A DNA stretch of 64,000 nucleotides from an uncultured Burkholderiales bacterium (GCA_903822825.1 CAIJQQ010000022.1:1-64000); one strand, 5' to 3'. Positions 36,396 through 46,078 are shown, numbered from the stretch's first letter. The notes: generated from the letters alone by a model not told the origin. Program-made: numbers and translations.

Positions 36396-37529
36396 ATGAG
36401 CCACCCCACAGGCACACACGACCCAACAGGCCCCTCACGGCGCACGCTGTGGGTCTTGGCGCTCGCGGTCGCGCTGGTGCATCTGGCCTTGCTGCTGGGC
36501 GTGACTGGCACACTCGACTGGCGCCTGCAGCCCAACACCGCAGCGGTGGCGGTGCCCTTGAAAACACGCATGATTTCGCCGCCCGAAGCTCCAGCTGTGC
36601 GCCCGGCAACGGCCCAAGCACCCCCAAGCCCGGTGCGCCGCACGGCGCCCCTTGCAGAGCCGCGCGACTCAGAATCAACGAACGAAACCACAACGGCCCA
36701 AGCCCCTGCACCAGTCGAGCCCGCTGCGTCAGAGCCGGTCAGTGCTGTCGCCAGTGCAGCGCCTGCGGCATCTGCACCGGTTGAAGCGCCTGCACAGGCG
36801 TCGACCACGCCAGCCACAGCCAGCTGGCCCACCATGGCACTGGGGGCTTTGCCGCCGTCCAGCTTGGCGCGCTACGAGCTGACGGGCATGGACAAAGGCT
36901 TCACCTATTACGCCAATGGCGAGTTGCGCTGGCAACACAATCCTCAGGCCTACGCCTTGACCTTGACTGTCAAGGCCTTCCTGATCGGCAGCCGCAACTG
37001 GCGCAGTACGGGATTGATCGACGGCTCGGGCCTGTCACCCCTCAAATTTTCAGACACCTGGCGGGGCGAGCGCGCATCCCACTTTGACCGCGAGCAAAAG
37101 CGCATCGTGTTCAGCGGCAATGCCCCTGTGGCAACCTTGCAGCCCGGTGCGCAAGACCAGATCAGCCTTTACATGCAGCTCGCTGGCGCCATGGCGGGCG
37201 ACCCCGAGCGTTACCCGGCAGGAACCCGACTGCAGGTGCAAACAGCCACGCTGCGTGACGCTGTGCCCTGGCTGTTGGTCATGGCAGGCCAAGAGCCCCT
37301 GGACGTGGCGGGCCAAACCATGACAACCACCAAGTGGGTCTGCCAGCCCCGCAGCCAGTACGACGCCAAAGTGGAGATCTGGCTGTCACCTCGCCACGCC
37401 TGGATGCCAGCCCGCATTCGCATCACCCAGGTCAGCGGCAGCTTCATTGACTTGACCCTGCGCACCATGGAGCCGCTGCCCTCTCTGCCAGTGGACAGTT
37501 CGGTTGGCGAAAAAACCACAAGCTCTTGA
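36396..37529 (+). CDS. DUF3108 domain-containing membrane-anchored protein
   Basis: A 377-residue protein with an N-terminal membrane anchor (TLWVLALAVALVHLALLLGVTG, about residues 17-38), a Pro/Ala/Ser-rich periplasmic linker (about 55-140), and a DUF3108-like beta-rich domain (YELTGMDKGFTYYANGELRWQHNPQAYALTLTVKAFLIGSRNWRSTGLIDGSGLSPLKFSDTWRG... to about 355). The overall plan resembles TonB-like anchored periplasmic proteins, but no TonB motif is present. Function is unknown. It follows iclR by 24 bp on the same strand. Confidence 0.8.
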   Translation: MSHPTGTHDPTGPSRRTLWVLALAVALVHLALLLGVTGTLDWRLQPNTAAVAVPLKTRMISPPEAPAVRPATAQAPPSPVRRTAPLAEPRDSESTNETTTAQAPAPVEPAASEPVSAVASAAPAASAPVEAPAQASTTPATASWPTMALGALPPSSLARYELTGMDKGFTYYANGELRWQHNPQAYALTLTVKAFLIGSRNWRSTGLIDGSGLSPLKFSDTWRGERASHFDREQKRIVFSGNAPVATLQPGAQDQISLYMQLAGAMAGDPERYPAGTRLQVQTATLRDAVPWLLVMAGQEPLDVAGQTMTTTKWVCQPRSQYDAKVEIWLSPRHAWMPARIRITQVSGSFIDLTLRTMEPLPSLPVDSSVGEKTTSS

Positions 37530-37580
37530 ATTTGTCATGCCCATGCCCACATGTGAGTCTTGTTAAGCGAGAATGAATCC

Positions 37581-37862
37581 ATGAACCTGCTGTACGAATC
37601 TGACGCTTTCGCCGTGATGCATGTGTTGGCCAATGCCTCTGAGAGCGACGCGTCTGCGCCCAGCAAACCCAAGCTGGAACGCCACGGTTTTGAAATCGTC
37701 GACAAGCGCTCGGGCAAAGAGGTGTACCTCGACGGCTCCTGGGCCGAGATGTTCCAACAAAAGATCCAAGTCTGGCAGCAGCACACCCCCACGCAAGAAG
37801 AAGTCGAAGACACGCTCGACGGCTACGTGGGATTGGCGCAGCAGCCTGTGGTCGTTCACTGA
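37581..37862 (+). CDS. DUF3567 family protein
   Basis: A 93-residue acidic protein beginning MNLLYESDAFAVMHVLANA and containing LERHGFEIVDKRSGKEVYLDGSWAEMFQQKIQVWQ, the conserved core of DUF3567, a small family typical of Burkholderiales. Function is unknown. The start at ATG 37581 was chosen over 37560 because the family begins MN(M/L)LY(D/E)S and a GCGAGAATGAATCC leader precedes it. Confidence 0.83.
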   Translation: MNLLYESDAFAVMHVLANASESDASAPSKPKLERHGFEIVDKRSGKEVYLDGSWAEMFQQKIQVWQQHTPTQEEVEDTLDGYVGLAQQPVVVH

Positions 37863-37889
37863 GTTGCACGCCTTTGGGCCTGCCCAGGC

Positions 37890-38978
37890 TCAGACGGCAG
37901 CGATGCGGCGCTCTTCGAGCCTGAACAAAGGCCCCACCAGCAGCAGCACCGCCACCAAGCGGCTGACCTGAAACGCCGTCACCACCGGCACCCCCAACTG
38001 CAGCACCTTGGCCGTGATGGCCATCTCGGCAATGCCCCCGGGCGACGTGCCCAGGGAAAGCGTGGCCACGTGCAAATCGGTTCCCCAAGACAGCGCCCAA
38101 GCAAACAGCCCTGAGCACAGCATCATGGCCAGCGTGCCGACCGCCACCGACAGCAGCCACTGTGGCGCGGTGTGGATGAAATCCTTGCGAAACTTCACCC
38201 CCAGGCTCACGCCAATGACGAGCTGCGCCGCATTGGTCAGCCCTTGCGGAATGGCCGACCACTGCAGCCCCAAGAGCGTCACGGCCATCGACGCCAGCAG
38301 CGCACCCATGAACCACGGGTTGGCGCGGCGCATCGCAAGCAGGAGCAAAGCCCCTGCACCCGAGGCCAGCGCCAGCCACAAGAGGCCTGGCCACTGGGGC
38401 GTTCGGTTGACCATGCGCAGGGTTTCGTCCACATGCAAGCCCCAATGCGCCTGCGCCCATTGCATGGCAAAAGGCACGCTGAGCACCACCATCAGCAAGC
38501 GCAAGGTGTGCGATGCCGCCACCAAGTCGGTGCGGGCGCCTGAGCGTTCGGACAGCAGCGTCATCTCGGACGCGCCGCCAATGGCGCTCGCAAAATAAGT
38601 CGTGGCCCGCAGGGCATGCGGGCTCAGCTGACCCAAGTCAACGCGGTGTTGCCGCTGCAGCCAGATGCCAAAGGCATAGCCCTGCGCCAGCGCCCAAACC
38701 ACGCCCAAGAGCACTGCCCACCAGAGGTTCATGACCAGCGCCCCGACTTGCGGCGTGAAGTACAAACCGAGCGCCGCACCAATCACCCACTGCCCGGCGT
38801 TGCGCAACAGGTCCGAGCTGCGGGTGGGCAGCCCCAGGACGGAGGTGAGTGCCGTGACGACCAAAGGCCCCAGCATCCAGGGCAGTGGCGTGTGCAGCCA
38901 CAGGCACAACTGCACCGCCAGCCAAGCGGCCAGCAAAGTCAGCGCGATGGGTGCAAAGGCTTGTCGTTCCGGTTTCAT
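37890..38978 (-). CDS. AbrB-family membrane protein (putative transporter)
   Basis: A 362-residue integral membrane protein with about ten hydrophobic segments arranged as two similar halves: first half LPWMLGPLVVTALTSVLGLP...GQWVIGAALGLYFTPQVGALV, second half NPWFMGALLASMAVTLLGLQ...AAQLVIGVSLGVKFRKDFI. The repeated PWxxGxLL and GxxLGxxF motifs are typical of the PF05145 AbrB (ammonia-monooxygenase-like) family, whose substrate is unknown. The start MKPERQAFAP at 38978 is used; longer readings run through the interspersed repeat. It converges with DUF3567, 27 bp away. Confidence 0.83.
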   Translation of the reverse strand: MKPERQAFAPIALTLLAAWLAVQLCLWLHTPLPWMLGPLVVTALTSVLGLPTRSSDLLRNAGQWVIGAALGLYFTPQVGALVMNLWWAVLLGVVWALAQGYAFGIWLQRQHRVDLGQLSPHALRATTYFASAIGGASEMTLLSERSGARTDLVAASHTLRLLMVVLSVPFAMQWAQAHWGLHVDETLRMVNRTPQWPGLLWLALASGAGALLLLAMRRANPWFMGALLASMAVTLLGLQWSAIPQGLTNAAQLVIGVSLGVKFRKDFIHTAPQWLLSVAVGTLAMMLCSGLFAWALSWGTDLHVATLSLGTSPGGIAEMAITAKVLQLGVPVVTAFQVSRLVAVLLLVGPLFRLEERRIAAV

Positions 38979-39020
38979 GAATTGTCGGTGTGGGACTTGC
39001 CATGGGCTTTGGCGGGCATG

Positions 39021-39094
39021 GTGGGAGCCCCGCACTCGGGGCGATGGCTCTGGGTCTGCGCACGCCCTGTCGCGGCGAGGGCGCCGCTCACACA
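39021..39094. repeat. REPIN-like inverted repeat, copy 6
   Basis: Begins GTGGGAGCCCCGCACTCGGG and ends GAGGGCGCCGCTCACACAA. It lies between the aminotransferase stop and the AbrB-family gene start, both on the minus strand. Confidence 0.8.
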
Positions 39095-39118
39095 AAGGAA
39101 GCGGTGCCCAACCGTGCC

Positions 39119-40453
39119 TCAGGCATGCCGCCGGATGCTGTCGGCCAGGGTCTGCACGATCTGGTCGATGTGGCTGTTGTCCACAATGTAGGGCGGGCAA
39201 ATCACCAGGTTGTCGCCCGCCGCGCGCACCCACACCCCATGGTGGAAGCAGTCGAGCATGACGTCGTAACCGCGCTTGCCGGGCGAGCCTGCCACCGGGG
39301 CCAACTCGACAGCGCCAGCCAAGCCCAATGTGCGGATGCTGACGACATTCGGCAAACCCTTGAACGTCGCGTGCATGGCGTCGCCGAGCACACGGCCTTG
39401 CTGCCCTGCGCGGGCGATCAGGTTTTCTTCCTTCATCAAGTCCAGCGTGGCGATGGCTGCGGCGCAGGCCACGGGGTGGCCGGAGTAGGTGTAGCCATGG
39501 AAGAACTCGATCGCGTGATCGGGCGCATTGGCGTTCATCATCGCGTCGTAAATGAAGTCGCGACAGATCACCCCGCCCAGCGGAATGACGCCGTTGGTCA
39601 CCGCCTTGGCGAAGTTCAGCATGTCGGGCACCACGCCATAAAAATCGGCACCGAAGTTCACGCCCAGACGGCCAAAGCCGGTGATGACCTCGTCAAAAAT
39701 CAGCAAGATGCCGTGCTTGTCGCAAATCTCGCGCAAGCGCTTCACATAGCCTTGTGGGGGGAGGTACCAGCCTGCGCTGCCCGCAATGGGCTCGACGATC
39801 ACGGCCGCCACGTTACTGGGGTCGTGCAGCACCAAGATGCGGTTTTCCAGCTCCAGCAGCGGGTCCTCGGCCCACACGGGTTCCTCGTGGTGGATGTAGG
39901 CGTGGTTCACCGGATCGTGAATAAAGCGCATGTGGTCGACACGCGGCAGCAGCTGCGCGCCATACACCTTGCGGTTGGCGGGCAGGCCGCCCACGCTCAT
40001 GCCGCCAAAGTTGACCCCGTGGTAGCCCTTTTCGCGGCCAATGAACACGTTGCGGTGGCCCTCGCCCCGGGCGCGGTGGTAGGCCAGCGCCACTTTCAAA
40101 GACGTGTCAGCGGCTTCAGAGCCAGAGTTGCAAAACAGCACCTTGTTCAGGTCGCCGGGGGCCATGGCTGCGATCATCTCTGCGGCCTTGAAGGCTTGGT
40201 CGTTGCTGGCCTGAAAAGCCGTGGCGTAGTCCAGCGTATCGAGCTGCTTTTTGATGGCTTCGTTGATCGGCTTGCGGTTGTGGCCCGCGCCCACGCACCA
40301 GAGACTGGAGATGCCGTCGATGACTTTTTTGCCATCGTGCGTGGTGAAATGCATGCCGTCAGCCGCCACAAACACGCGTGGATCTTTGCGGAAACTGCGG
40401 TTGGGCGTGAAAGGCAACCACTGGTTGTCCATGTTGAAGTTGTGATCTGCCAA
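39119..40453 (-). CDS. Class III (omega-amino acid:pyruvate) aminotransferase
   Basis: A PLP-dependent class III aminotransferase of 444 aa, most like omega-amino acid:pyruvate (beta-alanine) transaminases. Visible motifs are LFCNSGSEAADTSLKVALAYHRARG (phosphate loop), GILLIFDEVITGFGRLG (Asp contacting the pyridine nitrogen) and MLNFAKAVTNGVIPLGGVI with the Schiff-base Lys. The start is taken as TTG 40453-40451 because AGGAG sits seven bases ahead and no ribosome-binding site precedes the ATG at 40432; the latter would give 437 aa. It diverges from purU. Confidence 0.88.
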   Translation of the reverse strand: MADHNFNMDNQWLPFTPNRSFRKDPRVFVAADGMHFTTHDGKKVIDGISSLWCVGAGHNRKPINEAIKKQLDTLDYATAFQASNDQAFKAAEMIAAMAPGDLNKVLFCNSGSEAADTSLKVALAYHRARGEGHRNVFIGREKGYHGVNFGGMSVGGLPANRKVYGAQLLPRVDHMRFIHDPVNHAYIHHEEPVWAEDPLLELENRILVLHDPSNVAAVIVEPIAGSAGWYLPPQGYVKRLREICDKHGILLIFDEVITGFGRLGVNFGADFYGVVPDMLNFAKAVTNGVIPLGGVICRDFIYDAMMNANAPDHAIEFFHGYTYSGHPVACAAAIATLDLMKEENLIARAGQQGRVLGDAMHATFKGLPNVVSIRTLGLAGAVELAPVAGSPGKRGYDVMLDCFHHGVWVRAAGDNLVICPPYIVDNSHIDQIVQTLADSIRRHA

Positions 40454-40593
40454 GGCGCGGCTCCTGTCGGTTTGAGGCACAAAGCAGCAGTTTAAGCCCG
40501 CCTGCGCCCTCCAGCCGCGCCCCAGGTGACAACAAGAGGCTGTCTTTACAATACAAGCCCGATACGCACCTCGTTTTTGCGCCCCCATTCGAC

Positions 40594-41442
40594 ATGACCA
40601 CGACTTACATCCTCACGCTCTCCTGCCCTGACCGCACCGGCATCGTGCATGCCGTTTCGGGCTTTTTGCTGGAGCGCGGTGGCAACATCGAAGAAGCAGC
40701 CCAGTACAGCGACCCGGGCACCGGCCTGTTTTTCATGCGGGTGCAGTTTGCGTGTGAGCAGATCGGGGGCGATGCCCTGCGGGCGCAGCTGGGTGAGCTG
40801 GCGCAATCTTTCCAGATGCAGTGGCACCTGCACACCACGGCCCAGCCCGTGCGCACTGTGATCATGGTCAGCAAGGAAGGCCATTGTCTGAACGACCTGC
40901 TGTTCCGCTGGAAGTCGGGCCTGCTGCCGCTGGACATCCGCGCCATCGTGAGCAACCACCGCGAGTTCTATCAGCTGGCGGCCAGCTACAACGTGCCGTT
41001 TCACCACATCCCAGTGTCCAAAGACAACAAGGCGCAGGTCGAAGCCAAACAGTTCGAAATCATCCAGGCTGAAGGGGCTGAGTTGGTGGTGTTGGCGCGC
41101 TACATGCAGATCCTGTCGGATGACCTGTGCCGCAAGCTCTCGGGCCGTGCCATCAACATCCACCACAGCTTTTTGCCCAGCTTCAAGGGGGCCAAACCTT
41201 ACTACCAGGCGCATGACCGGGGCGTGAAACTGATCGGCGCCACTGCCCACTACGTGACGGCTGACCTGGACGAAGGCCCGATCATCGAGCAGGACGTGGC
41301 CCGCGTGGACCACAGCAAGACCGTAGAAGACCTCACCACCATTGGTCGCGACACCGAGAGCCAAGTCCTGGCCCGCGCCGTCAAGTGGCACAGCGAGCAC
41401 CGCGTGCTGCTCAACGGTCACAAGACAGTGATCTTCAAGTGA
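40594..41442 (+). CDS. purU: Formyltetrahydrofolate deformylase
   Basis: Hydrolyses 10-formyltetrahydrofolate to formate and tetrahydrofolate, balancing one-carbon pools. The 282 aa have an N-terminal ACT domain (residues 1-85; YILTLSCPDRTGIVHAVSGFLLERGGNIEEAAQYSD) and a formyltransferase domain with the catalytic region INIHHSFLPSFKGAKPYYQAHDRGVKLIGATAHYVTADLDEGPII (His and Asp). It overlaps the following lysR gene by one base (TGATG). Confidence 0.95.
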   Translation: MTTTYILTLSCPDRTGIVHAVSGFLLERGGNIEEAAQYSDPGTGLFFMRVQFACEQIGGDALRAQLGELAQSFQMQWHLHTTAQPVRTVIMVSKEGHCLNDLLFRWKSGLLPLDIRAIVSNHREFYQLAASYNVPFHHIPVSKDNKAQVEAKQFEIIQAEGAELVVLARYMQILSDDLCRKLSGRAINIHHSFLPSFKGAKPYYQAHDRGVKLIGATAHYVTADLDEGPIIEQDVARVDHSKTVEDLTTIGRDTESQVLARAVKWHSEHRVLLNGHKTVIFK

Positions 41443-42317
41443 TGTCCGTCGCATCCCGCATCCCGCCCATCCAGTGCCTGCAGACCTTTGAGGCCTTGGC
41501 GCGACTGCGCAGCGTGACGCAAGCGGCCGACGAGCTGTTCGTCACGCCCAGCGCGGTGAGCCACCGGGTCAAGCAGCTCGAACAGATCATCGGCACCAAG
41601 CTCTTTGGCCGTGCTGATTTTTCGCTCACGGTGGAGGGCAGCGAGTACTTGGCCCATGTGCGCGAAGGCCTGCATTCGCTGCAACGCTTTCCCAGCGCCA
41701 ACAACAGCCAAGGCCGCCGCAAACTGCGTGTGGCCGTGACGCCCACCTTTGCCCGCTCGATCCTGATGCCCCGGCTCAAGCAGTTTCTGGAGGCCTACCC
41801 CGAGATCGACATCACGCTGCAAGTGAGCATTCCACTCTTGGACGTGGTGGCCGAAGAGGCCGACCTGACGATCCGCTTTGGCACCGGGCGCTACGCCGAT
41901 GTGGAGCACCTGTGCCTGACCAAGGACGAGGTCACACCGTTGGCATCACCCGCGTGGATACGAGAAAACGGCCCCTTCAGTAGCCCGCAAGAGCTGGAAG
42001 GCCTGGCCCTGCTGCGCAGTCCGCTGGAGCCCTGGCGCACCTGGTTTGCGGCCAACGACCTGGACTGGCCCGAGCCGATGGAAGGCTCGTCCTTCAACGA
42101 CATTGGCCTGATGTGCGACGCCGCCGCACTGGGCTTGGGCGTGGCGCTGGTGCGGCTCAAACTGGGCGCACCCTGGCTCGAAAACGGCCAGCTCGTGCGC
42201 CTGTTTGACCGCAACGTGCCCAGCCCCCATGCCCACTACCTGTGCTGGCGCACCGGCACCATGGAGCGCTGGGAGTGCTCGACCTTTGCCGACTGGCTCA
42301 AGAGCGCGCTGGCCTGA
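41442..42317 (+). CDS. LysR-family regulator, GcvA-like
   Basis: A 291-residue LysR regulator. The N-terminal helix-turn-helix is IPPIQCLQTFEALARLRSVTQAADELFVTPSAVSHRVKQLEQIIGTKLF (about residues 7-55). The effector domain starts near residue 88 and includes LRVAVTPTFARSILMPRLKQFLEAYPEIDITLQVS and the C-terminal GLGVALVRLKLGAPWLENGQLVRLFD. The VTPSAVSHRVKQLE helix is typical of the GcvA subfamily. It is translationally coupled to purU, which suggests a link to one-carbon or glycine metabolism; the target is unproven. Confidence 0.87.
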   Translation: MSVASRIPPIQCLQTFEALARLRSVTQAADELFVTPSAVSHRVKQLEQIIGTKLFGRADFSLTVEGSEYLAHVREGLHSLQRFPSANNSQGRRKLRVAVTPTFARSILMPRLKQFLEAYPEIDITLQVSIPLLDVVAEEADLTIRFGTGRYADVEHLCLTKDEVTPLASPAWIRENGPFSSPQELEGLALLRSPLEPWRTWFAANDLDWPEPMEGSSFNDIGLMCDAAALGLGVALVRLKLGAPWLENGQLVRLFDRNVPSPHAHYLCWRTGTMERWECSTFADWLKSALA

Positions 42318-42328
42318 AGCCCCCTGCT

Positions 42329-42402
42329 GTAGGAGCGGCGCCCCCGCCGCGACAGGGCCTCAACGGCCCGCAGGCATTCGCCCCGAGGGCGGGGCTCCCA
42401 CA
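42329..42402. repeat. REPIN-like inverted repeat, copy 7
   Basis: Begins GTAGGAGCGGCGCCCCCGCC and ends GAGGGCGGGGCTCCCACA. The arms belong to the two different subtypes (GGCGCC-type left, GGGC-type right). It lies 11 bp after the lysR stop and 126 bp before glcD. Confidence 0.8.
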
Positions 42403-42527
42403 TTTCACCCTCCGCGATGGCCCACCCCAGCGGGTGCGTGCAAATTCACACGTCAGTCAAAGATTCTTCAGCCCCGCGCCAGGGGCTTGCGCTTACAGTT
42501 GGGTATTCCTTCAAGGTTTTGATTGTC

Positions 42528-44036
42528 ATGAGCGCCAACACCCCTGCCGAAACACAGCAACTGACCGCCACCGAACGTGCCGAGCGCCAACGCGCTGTGG
42601 TGCAGGCCCTGGGTCGGGTTCTGCCCGCTGATGCCATCCTCTTCACGCCCGAAGACACCACGCCGTATGAGTGCGACGGCCTGACCGCCTACCGCGAGCG
42701 GCCCTTGGTGGTGGCGCTGCCCGAGACCGAAGCGCAAGTGCAAGCCGTTCTCCAAGCCTGCCATGCCCTGCAAGTGCCGGTGGTGGCGCGCGGCGCGGGC
42801 ACCGGCCTGTCGGGCGGCGCCATGCCCCACCGCATGGGCGTGACGCTGTCGATGGCGCGTTTCAACCAAATCAAAACCGTGGACCCCGTCAGTCGCACGG
42901 CGGTCGTGCAATGCGGTGTGCGCAACCTGGCCATCAGCGAGGCGGCGGCGCCCTACGGCCTTTATTACGCCCCTGACCCGTCCAGCCAGATCGCCTGCAC
43001 GATTGGCGGCAACGTGGCCGAAAACTCGGGTGGCGTGCATTGCCTCAAATACGGCCTCACGGTGCACAACGTGCTCAAGGTGCGCGGCTTCACCATTGAG
43101 GGCGACCCGATCGAATTTGGCAGCAACGCCCTCGACACATCGGGCTACGACCTGATGGCCGTGCTGGTGGGCAGCGAAGGCATGCTGGCCGTGACCACCG
43201 AAGTCACCGTCAAGCTGGTGCCCAAGCCGCAATTGGCGCGCTGCATCATGGCCAGCTTTGACGACGTGCGCAAAGCCGGTGACGCTGTGGCCGCCGTGAT
43301 CGCGGCGGGGATCATCCCCGCAGGGCTTGAAATGATGGACCGCCCCATGACCGCCGCGGTCGAAGACTTTGTGCACGCCGGGTACGACCTGAGCGCCGCC
43401 GCTATTCTTTTGTGCGAGAGCGACGGCACGCCCGAAGAGGTCGAAGAAGAAATTGGCCGCATGAGCGAGGTGCTGCGGGGCTGCGGCGCGACCGCCATCA
43501 CTGTGAGCCGCGACGAAGCGCAGCGCCTGAAATTCTGGAGCGGTCGCAAAAACGCCTTTCCGGCGTCGGGCCGCATCAGCCCCGACTACATGTGCATGGA
43601 CTCGACCATCCCGCGCAAGCGCTTGGCCGACATCCTGCAAGCCATCTCAGAGATGGAAACCAAATACGCCCTCAAGTGCTTGAACGTGTTCCACGCGGGC
43701 GACGGCAACCTGCACCCGCTGATCTTGTTCGATGCCAACGATGCCGACCAGCTGCGCCGCTGCGAGTTGTTTGGTGCCGAAATTTTGGAAACCAGCGTGG
43801 CCATGGGCGGCACGGTCACGGGCGAGCACGGCGTGGGCATTGAAAAAGTCAACAGCATGTGCGTGCAGTTCAGCGCCGAAGAAAACGAGCAGATGTTTGC
43901 CGTCAAACGCGCCTTCGATCCACAAGGCCTGCTCAACCCCGGCAAGGTCATCCCTACGCTCAACCGCTGCGCCGAATACGGCCGCATGCTGGTGCGGGCG
44001 GGGGCGATCAAGCACCCGGAACTGGAACGCTTTTGA
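42528..44036 (+). CDS. glcD: FAD-linked oxidase, glycolate oxidase subunit GlcD-like
   Basis: A 502-residue flavoprotein of the GlcD/D-lactate dehydrogenase family. The FAD-binding PCMH domain is in the first half (PLVVALPETEAQVQAVLQACHALQVPVVARGAGTGLSGGAMP, then CTIGGNVAENSGGVHCLKYGLT). The C-terminal FAD-oxidase cap contains NVFHAGDGNLHPLILFD and GTVTGEHGVGIEKVN. It oxidises a 2-hydroxy acid such as glycolate. GlcE and GlcF, normally encoded beside it, are not here, so it may act with remote partners or alone. The start ATG 42528 was chosen by homology. Confidence 0.85.
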   Translation: MSANTPAETQQLTATERAERQRAVVQALGRVLPADAILFTPEDTTPYECDGLTAYRERPLVVALPETEAQVQAVLQACHALQVPVVARGAGTGLSGGAMPHRMGVTLSMARFNQIKTVDPVSRTAVVQCGVRNLAISEAAAPYGLYYAPDPSSQIACTIGGNVAENSGGVHCLKYGLTVHNVLKVRGFTIEGDPIEFGSNALDTSGYDLMAVLVGSEGMLAVTTEVTVKLVPKPQLARCIMASFDDVRKAGDAVAAVIAAGIIPAGLEMMDRPMTAAVEDFVHAGYDLSAAAILLCESDGTPEEVEEEIGRMSEVLRGCGATAITVSRDEAQRLKFWSGRKNAFPASGRISPDYMCMDSTIPRKRLADILQAISEMETKYALKCLNVFHAGDGNLHPLILFDANDADQLRRCELFGAEILETSVAMGGTVTGEHGVGIEKVNSMCVQFSAEENEQMFAVKRAFDPQGLLNPGKVIPTLNRCAEYGRMLVRAGAIKHPELERF

Positions 44037-44173
44037 GCCTGAAGCCAGCTGGCAAAAATGGTTTGAATTCATCTGTGAGAATCAGGTTTCGATGGGTCAG
44101 CATTTGCCTTCGCTGATCCACCCAATTTCCAATACCAAACGGCGCTCAGGCGTCAGGTCCTTAGGAGCATATT

Positions 44174-45046
44174 TTGCGCATCGCCACTTTTAACCACAAC
44201 GGAAAACGCCACGTCGGTCAGGTCTCAGCCGACGGCCTGCAGGTCACGCCTTTTGACCTGACCGAAGCCCAAGCCCACCACGGCGCACAACTGCTGATCG
44301 ACACCCTGGTGGCCGGTCTTGCTTTGCCCGCCCTGAGTGGTGCCGCGCTGGCGGTGTCGTCGGTCAAACTGGAATCGCCCCTGCCCGTGCCCCGCCGCAA
44401 CCTGTGGTGCGTGGGCCGCAACTACCATGCGCACGCCAAAGAGCTGCAGGCCTCGGTCTTCAAAGACAGCAACACCGACACCAAGGCTTGGCCCATCGTC
44501 TTCACCAAAGTGCCCGAATGCGTGGTCGGCCCGACCGACGACGTGCAATTGCCCGGCGCAGCCGTGTCTGACCAGATAGATTACGAAGCCGAGTTGGCCG
44601 TCATCATTGGCCAAGGCGGCAAAAACATCAGCCAAGCCGATGCCATGAAGCATGTGTTTGGCTACACCGTGGTCAACGACGTGACCGCCCGCGACGTGCA
44701 GATGCGCCACCAGCAATGGGACATGGGCAAGTCCTTCGACACTTTTTGCCCCATGGGCCCCTGGATCGTGACAGCCGACGAAATCGACGGGCGCCAAACC
44801 CGGGTGCGCTGCTGGGTCAACGGCGAATTGCGCCAAGACGGCCCCACCGAAAACATGATTTTCGACATCCCCACCCTGATCGAAACCATCTCGCGTGGCA
44901 TCACGCTGTACCCCGGCGACATCATCGCCACGGGCACACCCGCTGGCGTCGGAATGGGTCTGAACCCGCCACGCTACATTGCCAAAGGCGACGTGATCCG
45001 CGTCGAAATTGACGGCGTGGGCCAGATCGAAAACCGCTTCGTTTGA
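44174..45046 (+). CDS. FAH-family hydrolase of the molybdo-hydroxylase operon
   Basis: A 290-residue FAH-fold enzyme. The metal-site region is DYEAELAVIIGQGGKNISQADAMKHVFGYTVVNDVTARDVQ (about residues 137-177), followed by DTFCPMGPWIV and the C-terminal GITLYPGDIIATGTPAGVGMGLNPPRYIAKGDVIRVEIDGVGQIENRF. Members hydrolyse or decarboxylate ring-cleavage products. The start is TTG 44174 with AGGAG six bases upstream; no ATG gives the family N terminus MRIATF. It is the first gene of a plus-strand operon running to 50526. Confidence 0.87.
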   Translation: MRIATFNHNGKRHVGQVSADGLQVTPFDLTEAQAHHGAQLLIDTLVAGLALPALSGAALAVSSVKLESPLPVPRRNLWCVGRNYHAHAKELQASVFKDSNTDTKAWPIVFTKVPECVVGPTDDVQLPGAAVSDQIDYEAELAVIIGQGGKNISQADAMKHVFGYTVVNDVTARDVQMRHQQWDMGKSFDTFCPMGPWIVTADEIDGRQTRVRCWVNGELRQDGPTENMIFDIPTLIETISRGITLYPGDIIATGTPAGVGMGLNPPRYIAKGDVIRVEIDGVGQIENRFV

Positions 45047-45103
45047 TCACATGAAAAGCAGGCGGGGCCTGACCCTGACCTGCGCCACAAGAAGAGACAA
45101 GTC

Positions 45104-46078
45104 ATGAAAAAACGTTCGTTGTTCCGAATCGCCTTGTGCACCGTGCTGGCCTGCGCGGGCCTGAGCGCTGGGGCGCAAAGCTACCCCACCAAACCCATCA
45201 CCATGGTGGTGCCCTTTCCGCCGGGCGGCGTGGCCGACACGGTGGGGCGTCCGGTGGCCGAAGCCATGTCTCGCCACCTCAAGCAAAGCATTGTGGTCGA
45301 GAACAAAGGCGGCGCGGGTGGCGGCATCGGCATGGCCCAAGTGGCCAAATCCAAGCCCGATGGCTACACCGTGTTGATGTCGCTGTCTTCGCTGGTGGTC
45401 TTGCCCGAAGCCGACAAGATCTTGCAGCGTGCCCCGATGTTTCAGGTCAATCAACTCAAAGCCATTGCCCGTTTCACCGCCGACCCCACTGTGTTGGTGG
45501 TGCGCAGCGAGAGCCCATGGAGGACTTACGCCGAATTCATGGCCTACACGAAGTCCAACCCCGGAACGATTTCCTTTGGCTCATCGGGCAACTACGGCAC
45601 CATGCATGTGCCTATGGAACAACTCAAAGCGGCCACATCGAGCTTCATGCTGCATGTGCCCTACACCGGCGCGGGGCCTGCGGTCTTGGCTTTGCTCAGC
45701 GGCCAGATCGAAGCTTTGTCTACCGGCCCCGCCAGCGTGAAGCAACACATCGCCTCGGGCCGTTTGCGCGCCTTGGCGCACTGGGGTGAGGGCCGCTTGG
45801 CCAGCATGCCTGAAGTGCCCAGCTTCAAAGAGTTGGGTGTGCCCATCCAGTACTCGCAATGGTCGGGCCTGTTTGTACCGGCCGACACACCGGCTGCGGT
45901 GGTGGACAGTTTGCGTCAAGCCGCCAAATTTGCCGCGCAAGACCCCCGCGCCGTGGGTGCATTGGCCGCAGCAGGCACGTCCTTCATGTACCAAGATGCA
46001 CCGGAATTTGAACGCTTTGTGCAAGCCGATGCGAAAGACATGAGTGCCCTCGTCATCCGCATCGGCAAAGTCGATTGA
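45104..46078 (+). CDS. TctC/Bug-family periplasmic solute-binding protein (first of two)
   Basis: A 324-residue secreted binding protein of the tripartite tricarboxylate transporter (Bug) family. It has a signal peptide (residues 1-24, ending SAGAQS) and then the hallmark YPTKPITMVVPFPPGGVADTVGRPVAEAMS, and VENKGGAGGGIGMAQVAKSKPDGYTVLM around residues 68-95. Such proteins bind carboxylates or aromatic acids. TctA and TctB permease genes are absent from the operon, common for Burkholderiales Bug proteins. It lies 57 bp after the FAH gene. Confidence 0.87.
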   Translation: MKKRSLFRIALCTVLACAGLSAGAQSYPTKPITMVVPFPPGGVADTVGRPVAEAMSRHLKQSIVVENKGGAGGGIGMAQVAKSKPDGYTVLMSLSSLVVLPEADKILQRAPMFQVNQLKAIARFTADPTVLVVRSESPWRTYAEFMAYTKSNPGTISFGSSGNYGTMHVPMEQLKAATSSFMLHVPYTGAGPAVLALLSGQIEALSTGPASVKQHIASGRLRALAHWGEGRLASMPEVPSFKELGVPIQYSQWSGLFVPADTPAAVVDSLRQAAKFAAQDPRAVGALAAAGTSFMYQDAPEFERFVQADAKDMSALVIRIGKVD